Shown here: piece by piece, positions 37,173-44,995 of the stretch
Layout of the letters: each line of letters begins with the position of its first letter
Numbering within the stretch: the first letter of the stretch is position 1
Origin: an uncultured bacterium
Lineage (GTDB): Bacteria > Fidelibacterota > Marinisomatia > Marinisomatales > Marinisomataceae
NCBI GenBank assembly: GCA_943841495.1
Contig: CALSYL010000001.1
Coordinates: 118,501-182,500, forward strand
Direction of reading: 5' to 3'
Length of the DNA: 64,000 bases
The notes under the pieces: generated by a model
Database searches by the model: none
What the model saw: only the letters and a program-made list of their open reading frames with translations
What the model was told of the DNA's origin: nothing
Translations under genes and position numbers: made by a program

Positions 37173-37778
37173 ATGGAAACAAGCGCTGGACAATCTAAAA
37201 CTAAAATTATCGCCTCAACAAATGTTTTTCAAATAGAAAAAATTGAGAAGATTGGTAAAGCTGACTATCCAAAGCTTATTGAAATATCATTACACCTTGC
37301 AAAAGAATACGGTAAACAGGCAGTTTTTACAAAAGCTTCAATTGAAAAATACTTTAATACTGAAAAATCCCTTCCTTTTATTGCAAGATATCAAAACGAA
37401 ATTATTGGATACATTATTGGAATTCCGTTAGAAGAACTGAACATGGAACCTTGGGCATTAAATGATGAAAACTATGGTAAGCATAACACTTTGTATACTT
37501 ATGCTTTTGTTATAATGGAAAAATATAAGTCCAATGGATATGCTAAAATGTTAAAAAGAGTCTATTTAAGCTGGGCACAAAAAAGAGATAGAATAAGATA
37601 TATTACAGGTCATGTTTTATCTGGAACTGCTGATACCAAAGATAATAGCATAAAGATAATATCTTTTGAAGAAAATTGGCAAGGTACTGGTAAATCTTTT
37701 GAATATTATAGAAGATCTTTTAATGAAGGTGTTCAGAGTTCTATATTTAGTCCGCCATTTGAAATCATCGTTGAATAA
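37173..37778 (+). CDS. GNAT-family N-acetyltransferase, substrate unknown
   Basis: 201 residues. The central part (about 28-150) follows the GNAT fold: a substrate-side helix region LIEISLHLAKEYG, strand IARYQNEIIGYIIGIP, and the acetyl-CoA region YAFVIMEKYKSNGYAKMLKRVYLSW, where the usual RGxG/A loop appears as YKSNGYAK. The N-terminal ~25 residues and the C-terminal FEYYRRSFNEGVQ have no recognised role. Isolated on the plus strand between divergent pyrF and convergent symporter genes, so context gives no substrate. Confidence 0.65.
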   Translation: METSAGQSKTKIIASTNVFQIEKIEKIGKADYPKLIEISLHLAKEYGKQAVFTKASIEKYFNTEKSLPFIARYQNEIIGYIIGIPLEELNMEPWALNDENYGKHNTLYTYAFVIMEKYKSNGYAKMLKRVYLSWAQKRDRIRYITGHVLSGTADTKDNSIKIISFEENWQGTGKSFEYYRRSFNEGVQSSIFSPPFEIIVE

Positions 37779-37783
37779 TATTT

Positions 37784-39172
37784 TTATTTTTTTAAAAAAC
37801 TAATAAGAACTAAACAAGTTGACGAGATAGCAAGTGCTGGTATAACAGCTTCATCTAAACTCCACTGATTTCCAAAATATACTGTAGCAACTATACCTGA
37901 AAGTATCGAACAAATAGCACCATACTTTGTTGCTTTATCCCAAAAGAATGCAGCAAGTAGAGTTGGAGTAATTGCAGTTCCATAAATTGTAAATGCATAT
38001 AGTGCTTTTTCAAAAATAGTTGTATCAGCTGCAAACATTCTTGAAACCCAATAGGAAAAGAATCCTAATGCAAGCACTAGAACTCTGCTAAGAGTAACAA
38101 TCATTTTATCTGAATATTTTTTATTCGAATATTTTAAATAGATATCATTAATAAGAATTGTTGTTGGAACAAGTAGAAATGAATCAGCTGTAGAAATAAT
38201 AATTCCAATAATTGTAGCAAGCATGACTGCTCCTACTATTGGTGGTAAAAAATTATAAGCTGCATATATCAACACATGTGATTCTTTTGCAATATCAGTG
38301 ATCATGCTTGAACTAATCCATGCATTTGCAATAATTAAAGACTCTAAAATAACTATCGCAAAAAATAGGTAGAAGGTTGCTTTCTTTGCAGATTTTACTG
38401 ATTCGCTTGCAAAAAATCTTTGATACATATTTGCATCACCAAGAATAAGTAAAAATGAAGGTAAGGTAAAATTAATTACGTCTCTAAAAGAAAGAACTCC
38501 AAAAATTGACATACTATTAGTCATGCCTTTATTCTCAAAATTTGTTGCCATTCCCTCTAAGCCTCCGGCCTGAAAAAATAGAATTGGCAATGCAATGATA
38601 AAGCAAGTAATCATTAAAATGCCATTTGCAACATCAGTATAAGCAACACTCAATAATCCTGCTAATACTGTATATGCAACAATAAATAATGCCGCTATTA
38701 TGGTTGCTTGATCCAATGATAAAGTGGAGCCTAAGTTGTCATGAAAAATAGTATAAATTACTGCACCACCTGCATTAAACTGATAACTTACAATTACCAA
38801 GTAGGCAGTTAGTAGTGCAATAACTGATAAAATCATCGCTACATCACCAAAGCGAGAGCCAATAATTTCTGGTACAGTTAATTTTTCTGATGCTCTTGCT
38901 TTTCCAGCAATTTTTGTAAGAGCTAATACTCCCAACATACCACCGATAGGCAAAAGAAACCCTGCAGCACCTATTTCAAAAGTTTTTCCTGCATTACCAA
39001 GAACAGATCCTGTACCCATCCAAGTAGCTGCCATGGTTCCAACAAGAATCCAAGGAGATAGTGATCTTCCTGCTACAGCAAAATCTTCTTGATTTTTTAT
39101 CGAATCTGCTTTGCTAAAACCTATCCAAAGAAGAGCAATGAGGTATATTGATATAATTAGGTAATAAATCAT
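37784..39172 (-). CDS. Sodium:solute symporter (SSS family)
   Basis: 462 residues with about 13 hydrophobic segments. Family landmarks: AGRSLSPWILVGTMAATWMGTGS (about 34-56), VAYTDVANGILM and ADSFLLVPTTI near the sodium-site helix. Substrate cannot be named: it is clearly different from the PutP-like protein at 55.7-57.2 kb. ATG at 39172; divergent from the next symporter by 39 bases. The C-terminal 150 residues are normal for SSS transporters, with no fused sensor domain. Confidence 0.85.
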   Translation of the reverse strand: MIYYLIISIYLIALLWIGFSKADSIKNQEDFAVAGRSLSPWILVGTMAATWMGTGSVLGNAGKTFEIGAAGFLLPIGGMLGVLALTKIAGKARASEKLTVPEIIGSRFGDVAMILSVIALLTAYLVIVSYQFNAGGAVIYTIFHDNLGSTLSLDQATIIAALFIVAYTVLAGLLSVAYTDVANGILMITCFIIALPILFFQAGGLEGMATNFENKGMTNSMSIFGVLSFRDVINFTLPSFLLILGDANMYQRFFASESVKSAKKATFYLFFAIVILESLIIANAWISSSMITDIAKESHVLIYAAYNFLPPIVGAVMLATIIGIIISTADSFLLVPTTILINDIYLKYSNKKYSDKMIVTLSRVLVLALGFFSYWVSRMFAADTTIFEKALYAFTIYGTAITPTLLAAFFWDKATKYGAICSILSGIVATVYFGNQWSLDEAVIPALAISSTCLVLISFLKK

Positions 39173-39211
39173 TTTTTTAGTTTACACATAATACATATAT
39201 TATTTTCATAA

Positions 39212-40474
39212 ATGCAATTACATTGGAAAATAATTATTGGCTTAGTGCTTGGAACAATTTACGGTATTGCAAGTGCTGTTAATGGATGGAATAGTTTTAC
39301 ATCTGACTTTATATCGCCGTTCGGATCCATATTTTTGAATTTACTAAAATTGATTGCCGTTCCTCTTGTTGTTTCCTCATTAATTACTGGTGTAGCCTCC
39401 TTATCTGATACGAGAAAACTTTCAAGAATTGGGTGGAAAACAATTGCATTGTATATTTCTACAACTGCTGTAGCGGTAAGCATAGGTTTGATACTGGTAA
39501 ATGTTTTAGAACCTGGAAATGCAATACCTGACAGCTATCAAGAAAGTCTTTCAAGTGAATATTTTAATAAAGCAGCTGATAAACAAGAAGCTGCAGCCAG
39601 TATTCAACAAAATAGAGGTCCATTACAACCTCTTGTAGACATGGTACCGGGAAATATTTTTTCTGCTGCATCTAATAACAGAAATATGCTACAAGTTGTT
39701 TTTGTATCGTTGATTTTTGGAATTGCATTAATAGGAATTGACCGTAAATACTCAAAACCTGTTCTTGAATTTTTAGAAGGAATCAATCAAATGATTATAA
39801 AATTGGTTGAGATGATAATGTATTTTGCTCCATTCGGAGTATTTGCATTAATAGCTAAAACTATTAGTTCTGTATCTGGCGATATTTCACAAATTAGTGA
39901 AATTTTATCTGCACTAGTGTTCTATATGGGCGTTGTTATATTAGGTCTTTTTGTTCATATGGGAATAACCTATATGACTTTACTAAAAATGTTTACATCC
40001 ATCGATATCAAACATTTCTTAAAATCAATGGCACCAGTTCAACTATTAGGATTTTCAACTAGCTCTAGTGGAGCTACTCTACCAGTCACGATGAAAAGAT
40101 GTGAAAAAGATTTGGGAATTTCAGAAGAAATTTCGTCTTTTGTTCTTCCCTTAGGAGCCACTATTAATATGGATGGTACCGCTCTTTATCAAGGAGTTGC
40201 TGCTGTATTTATTGCTCAAGCAGTTGGTATGGATTTGACGCTTGCAAATCAATTTACAATTGTTGCTACTGCAGTATTAGCTTCTATAGGAACTGCAGCT
40301 GTGCCTGGCGCTGGAATAATTATGCTTATCATTATTCTTGAAGCAATAAATGTTCCAAGTGAAGGTATAGCTTTGATACTTGGTGTTGATAGAATTCTTG
40401 ATATGATTCGTACTGCAACAAATGTTACTGGAGATGCCACTGTTGCTAGTGTGATGGATTCTTTAGAGCGCTAA
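39212..40474 (+). CDS. Dicarboxylate/amino-acid:cation symporter (DAACS; GltP/DctA family)
   Basis: Inner-membrane glutamate/aspartate or C4-dicarboxylate transporter. The serine-rich hairpin FSTSSSGATLP, the NMDGTALYQ motif and the C-terminal DRILDMIRTATNVTGD are diagnostic and in the right order. 420 residues, about eight membrane segments plus two hairpins. Glutamate or aspartate uptake would match the pruA/TCA gene content, but C4-dicarboxylates are equally possible. Its last 29 bases overlap the convergent hflX gene. Confidence 0.9.
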   Translation: MQLHWKIIIGLVLGTIYGIASAVNGWNSFTSDFISPFGSIFLNLLKLIAVPLVVSSLITGVASLSDTRKLSRIGWKTIALYISTTAVAVSIGLILVNVLEPGNAIPDSYQESLSSEYFNKAADKQEAAASIQQNRGPLQPLVDMVPGNIFSAASNNRNMLQVVFVSLIFGIALIGIDRKYSKPVLEFLEGINQMIIKLVEMIMYFAPFGVFALIAKTISSVSGDISQISEILSALVFYMGVVILGLFVHMGITYMTLLKMFTSIDIKHFLKSMAPVQLLGFSTSSSGATLPVTMKRCEKDLGISEEISSFVLPLGATINMDGTALYQGVAAVFIAQAVGMDLTLANQFTIVATAVLASIGTAAVPGAGIIMLIIILEAINVPSEGIALILGVDRILDMIRTATNVTGDATVASVMDSLER

Positions 40475-41558
40475 TCCATTCTTCATATTTTTTAATAATA
40501 GCATCTTTAATATCAGAAACCTGCAAAGATCTTGTTGCTGAAACCATTATACTCTCAGGAAAAGATTGTTTTAAATATGAAATCTTATCTTGATCAACCA
40601 AATCAATCTTATTAAAGACATATTGATAGTTAATTTGATCGGCATGTATTTCTTTTAACACGCTCTTAATCGTTTCAATTTCATTGAATAAATCTTTTGA
40701 GTTAGCATCTAAAACAATTAATAGTAAGTCTGAATCTACCACCTCTTGAAGCGTAGATTTAAAACTAGCTATAAGATTGTCAGGTAAATTTCTAATGAAT
40801 CCAACTGTGTCGCTTAATAAAATATGATTATTATTTCCAATATAAAGTCTTCGTACAGTTGTATCCAATGTTGCAAATAACTGATTCTTAATCAAAACAT
40901 CACTCTTAGTTACAGATTTCATCAATGATGATTTCCCAACATTTGTATAGCCTACAAAAGACGCTCTAAAAAATGATTTTCTTTTTTTGCTTTGAACGCG
41001 TCTTTCAGAATCGATGCTTTTTAATTTCTTCTTTAATAATGATATTTTTTTTCTGATGATTCTTCTATCAACCTCAATTTGTGTTTCTCCAGCACCAGCT
41101 CTAGTACCGAAGCCACCCATTTGTCTTTCAAGGTGAGTCCATAATCTTGTTAGGCGAGGTAATTGATATTGAAGTCTTGCTAGCTCAACTTGAGTTTTGG
41201 ATTCTTTTGATTTTGCATTTCTAAAAAAAATTTCTAGAATGACCCCTGGTCTATCAAGCAGCTTTATCTCTTTATCAAGCTTTTGAAAGTTTTTTGTTTG
41301 AACTGGGCTTAAATCTTCATCAAATATAATGTAATTAACGCCAAGCATTTTTGCCTGCTCAATAACCTGCTTAGCTTTTCCACTTCCAATAAAATATGCT
41401 GGATTGATATTATTAATTTTTTGCTCAATTACATTTTTTACTTGAACGCCTAATGTTGAAATAAGCAAAGATATTTCTTCTACGCTATTATGGTAATTCT
41501 TACTGCTTTTCCAAATTCTTGGAGCAACTACTAATGCTTTTTCTTTTTTAGGATTCAT
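40446..41558 (-). CDS. hflX: GTPase HflX
   Basis: Ribosome-splitting GTPase of the Obg-HflX group. N-terminal HflX domain with YFIGSGKAKQV and IIFDEDLSPVQTKNF; a coiled linker with GGFGTRAGAGETQIEVDRR (about 145-165); G domain with GYTNVGKSSLM (Walker A), DTVGFIRNLP (G3) and NKIDL (G4). 370 residues. ATG at 41558 overlaps the upstream lipoprotein stop by 11 bases. Last gene of the long minus-strand run. Confidence 0.93.
   Translation of the reverse strand: MNPKKEKALVVAPRIWKSSKNYHNSVEEISLLISTLGVQVKNVIEQKINNINPAYFIGSGKAKQVIEQAKMLGVNYIIFDEDLSPVQTKNFQKLDKEIKLLDRPGVILEIFFRNAKSKESKTQVELARLQYQLPRLTRLWTHLERQMGGFGTRAGAGETQIEVDRRIIRKKISLLKKKLKSIDSERRVQSKKRKSFFRASFVGYTNVGKSSLMKSVTKSDVLIKNQLFATLDTTVRRLYIGNNNHILLSDTVGFIRNLPDNLIASFKSTLQEVVDSDLLLIVLDANSKDLFNEIETIKSVLKEIHADQINYQYVFNKIDLVDQDKISYLKQSFPESIMVSATRSLQVSDIKDAIIKKYEEWISALKNPSH
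40454..40479 (+). terminator. Stem-loop in the convergent overlap of the DAACS symporter and hflX
   Basis: ATGGATT (40454-40460) and AATCCAT (40473-40479) form a 7-base stem with 12-base loop containing AGCGCT, followed on the plus strand by TCTTCATATTTTTT. It lies in the coding overlap of both genes and may end the symporter transcript. The T-run begins several bases after the stem, so it is not canonical. Confidence 0.35.
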
Positions 41559-42513
41559 TCACAATTACTTGATCATAAACGAGCTCTAAAAAAAGATCGT
41601 ATATAAATTCATTAAAAAATTCATTAGTCCAATCACCGTCAAGTTGCGTTGTGATAAATAAGATATCTGATCCAAAAATATTTTTCTTAATTACAAGTGG
41701 GTCATTTGTAGAAATTGAAAAATATACTTCCTCATCTTTAAAATTTTTGATTTCAAAAAATCTATATATTTGGAATTTATCTTTATTGGTTGATAAATAC
41801 TTTTTTGCATATTCATTTTTTAAATTAAAAAACTGGTTTTTAGAAGTTCCTCTTATTGCTTTTACATCTGGATAGTCTAATGTTTGAGATAAAAATATTT
41901 TATCAGTTTCAGAATTTGACATCATAAATAAGATTGGTTTTTGCAAAAAAATAAATTTTTGAATTTCTCTAATTAGATTATTAGAAAAATCATCAACATT
42001 CTCTATTATAAGTACATCAGAATCAGAGAAATTATACTTTTTAAATTTTTCAGTTGTGATTATTTCGCTATTGAATAGCCTATTATTTTCTATTAACTCA
42101 GTAAAAATACTTTTTTTATCAGAAATAATAAGAATATTTTTTTCTTCTCTTCTTGGAATATTTATATCAAAATAATTAATAACTATATCATTTTGCGAAA
42201 GTTTGATAAATACCGAATCTGCTTCTTGACTTACGGGTATGCTTTTGTAAATATTATTCAATGAATCAATTTTAAAATTAAATTCACCGTTCAATTCTGA
42301 TTTTGTATACCAACTTGCTTTAACTAAACTACTGTCACTGTTTTCAAACTGAAAATTAACTAATAATGAATCAGAATTGATTAATGATAAATCATTCGAA
42401 GAAAAATTAACATTTATTTCTGAATCTTTTATTTTATTATTTTCTTGAAAAGAATTATCTCCGCAAGATAAAAAATATAATGACAATAATATGATTAAGT
42501 TCTTTTTTGTCAT
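41548..42513 (-). CDS. Predicted lipoprotein with BatA-like C-terminal region
   Basis: 321 residues. Signal peptide with lipobox (LSLYFLSC, Cys about 17) predicts a lipid-anchored envelope protein. Residues about 20-120 look like an all-beta region rich in Asp, Ser and Asn. The rest resembles the C-terminal glutamine-amidotransferase-like region of aerotolerance BatA-type membrane proteins: DVLIIENVDDFS, then NDPLVIKKNIFGSDILFITTQ and a WTNEFFNEFIYDL end. No catalytic triad is evident. ATG overlaps the PASTA gene stop as ATGA. Function not known; family link is tentative. Confidence 0.6.
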   Translation of the reverse strand: MTKKNLIILLSLYFLSCGDNSFQENNKIKDSEINVNFSSNDLSLINSDSLLVNFQFENSDSSLVKASWYTKSELNGEFNFKIDSLNNIYKSIPVSQEADSVFIKLSQNDIVINYFDINIPRREEKNILIISDKKSIFTELIENNRLFNSEIITTEKFKKYNFSDSDVLIIENVDDFSNNLIREIQKFIFLQKPILFMMSNSETDKIFLSQTLDYPDVKAIRGTSKNQFFNLKNEYAKKYLSTNKDKFQIYRFFEIKNFKDEEVYFSISTNDPLVIKKNIFGSDILFITTQLDGDWTNEFFNEFIYDLFLELVYDQVIVNES

Positions 42514-43229
42514 TTGACAACAACTAGGTTAATCTTAGATCCTTGGGAAACCTTTGTGCCTTCATTAGGGCTTTGGCTAATAATAGTATTTGGTAAAAAT
42601 TTGTTGTTATCAACATACTGAACTCTTCCCTCTTTAAAGCCTGTTTTATCAATGATTGCTAATGCTTCATTAAGGAAAATACCTTGAAAATCTGGCACAG
42701 CAACTAAATCATTAGGAGCAAGGCCATTACTAACTTCTACTCTTATGCCAAATCCTTTTCTTATGCTATCATTTTCTGATGGACTCTGCCAAGAAACTAT
42801 ACCTTTAGGATATTTAGAGCTAAATGAGAAGTATATTGAATCTAACTCTATACTACTTTGATCTAATTCAATTTCTGCTGCTCTTAAGGTTTTGCCAATT
42901 AAAGAAGGGACAGCAATTTTTTGATTAAATTGAGTTATTTTCACTTTAATAGTTCTACCAAGCTTAACCTCTTTTCCAGAAGATGGAAATTGTTCAAGAA
43001 CTATATCGGGATTCAAATCATTAGTAAAAATTGTATCGGCAACCACCACTTCAATCCCTTCAGATTTTGAAAGCTGGTTAGCTTCATTTAAAGTTAAGCC
43101 TTCCAAATCAGGGATAACTACTATATTCCTGGCATTAACATATATTGGCATTAAGATGAAATTAAATATTAAGAGTACAATGAGGCCTGTCGCAAAAAAA
43201 ATTGATAAATTTTTTAATAATTTACTCAT
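42510..43229 (-). CDS. Membrane-anchored protein with three PASTA domains
   Basis: 239 residues: short cytoplasmic N-terminus, one membrane segment (about 8-28), then three tandem PASTA repeats, beginning IPDLEGLTLNEAN, VPSLIGKTLRAAE and VPDFQGIFLNEAL. PASTA domains bind peptidoglycan or muropeptides; no kinase or transpeptidase domain is attached. The frame is open 17 codons further upstream, but the ATG at 43229 overlaps the fmt stop as ATGA, the rule in this run, and directly precedes the membrane segment. In Firmicutes the PASTA kinase PrkC lies near def-fmt; here a kinase-less PASTA protein holds that place. Confidence 0.8.
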   Translation of the reverse strand: MSKLLKNLSIFFATGLIVLLIFNFILMPIYVNARNIVVIPDLEGLTLNEANQLSKSEGIEVVVADTIFTNDLNPDIVLEQFPSSGKEVKLGRTIKVKITQFNQKIAVPSLIGKTLRAAEIELDQSSIELDSIYFSFSSKYPKGIVSWQSPSENDSIRKGFGIRVEVSNGLAPNDLVAVPDFQGIFLNEALAIIDKTGFKEGRVQYVDNNKFLPNTIISQSPNEGTKVSQGSKINLVVVK

Positions 43230-44164
43230 ACTAAAATATTTGATTTTAAGTTTTGATAACCTACGATAAAATCCCTGCAATTCATTGCTTTTTTACCCTC
43301 CATTTGCACCTTAGTAACCCGTAAAGATCCTTTACTACATTTGATATCAAAAAAATCTTTCTCTACGTTATATATACATCCCACTTTTTGATTTATTTCA
43401 TCATTTAAAACTTGGGCCTCAAATATTTTTAATCTTTTATTTTTTAAAGTTGTGTAAGCCCCTGGTTTAGGACAAAAAGCCTTAATCCTTGCTAAAATTG
43501 TATCAGCTTCTTTGCTCCAATCTATTATTAAATCTTCTTTTTTTATTTTCGGAGCAAAAGTTACTTTACTTTCATCTTGAATCGTTAAATCTAAATTATT
43601 ATCTAAGCATTTTAATACTGAAGATTTGATCAATCTTGCTCCAACTTTACTTAATTTTTCAGAAAGAGATCCAAAATTATCATTCAATTCTATTTTAACT
43701 TTTTCTTGTTCAAGAATTTTTCCAGTATCTACTTTCGGTTCTATAAGAAATGTTGATATTCCTGTACATTTATCTTGATTTAGAATTGCATGCTGAATTG
43801 GAGCTGCTCCTCTGTACTTAGGTAAAAGAGAAGAGTGTATATTAATTGACCCATATTTTGGAATCTCTAATAATTCTTTTGGTAAAATTCTATATGCGAC
43901 AACCACAAAAAAGTCAGGCTTCAGATTCTTTAATTGTTTAATTAATTTTTTATCTTTTAAATCATCGCCTTCAATTGTATTAAAATCATTCTCTTTGGCT
44001 AATTGCATGACTGGTGTATCAAGTATTTTTTGACCTCTACCCATTTTTTTTGATGCATTAGTTACAACAGCTTTTAAATTAAAATGATTATTACATTCTA
44101 CTAAAGCAGGATTTGAAAAATTTGTATTTCCAAAAAAAATAATGTTAATTGAATTATTTGACAT
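43226..44164 (-). CDS. fmt: Methionyl-tRNA formyltransferase
   Basis: Formylates initiator Met-tRNA. IIFFGNTNFSNPAL at the N-terminus and the signature NIHSSLLPKYRGAAPIQHAI (about 104-123) with catalytic Asn/His, followed by EPKVDTGKI, are visible; the C-terminal OB-like domain has AFCPKPGAYT. 312 residues. ATG at 44164 overlaps the def stop by 11 bases. Confidence 0.95.
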   Translation of the reverse strand: MSNNSINIIFFGNTNFSNPALVECNNHFNLKAVVTNASKKMGRGQKILDTPVMQLAKENDFNTIEGDDLKDKKLIKQLKNLKPDFFVVVAYRILPKELLEIPKYGSINIHSSLLPKYRGAAPIQHAILNQDKCTGISTFLIEPKVDTGKILEQEKVKIELNDNFGSLSEKLSKVGARLIKSSVLKCLDNNLDLTIQDESKVTFAPKIKKEDLIIDWSKEADTILARIKAFCPKPGAYTTLKNKRLKIFEAQVLNDEINQKVGCIYNVEKDFFDIKCSKGSLRVTKVQMEGKKAMNCRDFIVGYQNLKSNILV

Positions 44165-44663
44165 TACTAGATTTCATCAACTTTAATGCTTTATCATATT
44201 TTAGCAAATCTGCAGGTGTTGCGTAATCAGTAATAAGTTTTCCGTCCAGATGGTCATTTTCATGTTGAATTACTGTAGCAAGAAATCCATTGAACTCTTT
44301 TGTGTGCGCTTTGAGATTATGATCAAGATATTGATAGGTTATTGAACTATATCGTTCGACGTTAATCCTAATTTCAGGAAGTGACAAACAACCTTCAGAA
44401 TCAACGCACGATCCTTCACCTTTTTTAATATGTCCATTTATAAATACCATAGGAGAATCACATTCTTCAGTATGAGAAATATCAACTACAAAAATACGTT
44501 TATTTAAGCCTATTTGATTTGCAGCTAAACCAATGCCATCAAATTCATACATTGTATCAAACATGTCATCTATCAATTCTCTTATATCATTAAAATTATC
44601 GATATTTTTTGAGGGAACACGCAGTGCTGGATGTCCGAAGGTGACTACTTTTTTTACTGCCAT
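44154..44663 (-). CDS. def: Peptide deformylase
   Basis: Metalloenzyme removing the N-formyl group from new proteins. All three motifs are present: GIGLAANQIG (43-52), EGCLSLP with metal ligand Cys92, and QHENDHLDG with ligands His134 and His138. 169 residues. Four bases after yajC and overlapping fmt, the classical def-fmt pair. Confidence 0.96.
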   Translation of the reverse strand: MAVKKVVTFGHPALRVPSKNIDNFNDIRELIDDMFDTMYEFDGIGLAANQIGLNKRIFVVDISHTEECDSPMVFINGHIKKGEGSCVDSEGCLSLPEIRINVERYSSITYQYLDHNLKAHTKEFNGFLATVIQHENDHLDGKLITDYATPADLLKYDKALKLMKSSNVK

Positions 44664-44666
44664 AAG

Positions 44667-44981
44667 TTATGCTGCAGTTGAATTTTTTACTTTGGCTATT
44701 GCTACTTTATCAACGGTTAATTCGCTATCATTAGAAACTTTTATAACCACCCTATTACTTTTAAGCGTAGTTACTTTTCCGTGAATTCCGCCAACTGTAA
44801 TAACCTTATCTCCTTTAGATAGATTTTCTTGCATTGATTTAATTGATTCTTGCTTTTGTGTATTAGGCCTTAGAATAAAATAATACACAACAAGAAAAAT
44901 TAGAAATATTGGCAATTGTGAAAGAAAAATATCCATAAAAGATGCTTCGCTTTGCTGGAGTAATATTACGTTTTTGTACAT
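44667..44981 (-). CDS. yajC: Preprotein translocase accessory subunit YajC
   Basis: Small inner-membrane protein associated with SecDF. One membrane segment (about 19-40) ending in YYFILRPNTQKQ, followed by the cytoplasmic region GDKVITVGGIHGKVTTL that is the YajC hallmark. 104 residues from ATG 44981; an internal ATG 15 codons later (44936) is an alternative giving 89 residues, and neither has a clear ribosome site. secD/secF are not adjacent. Confidence 0.92.
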   Translation of the reverse strand: MYKNVILLQQSEASFMDIFLSQLPIFLIFLVVYYFILRPNTQKQESIKSMQENLSKGDKVITVGGIHGKVTTLKSNRVVIKVSNDSELTVDKVAIAKVKNSTAA

Positions 44982-44995
44982 AGATTTAAATTAGT

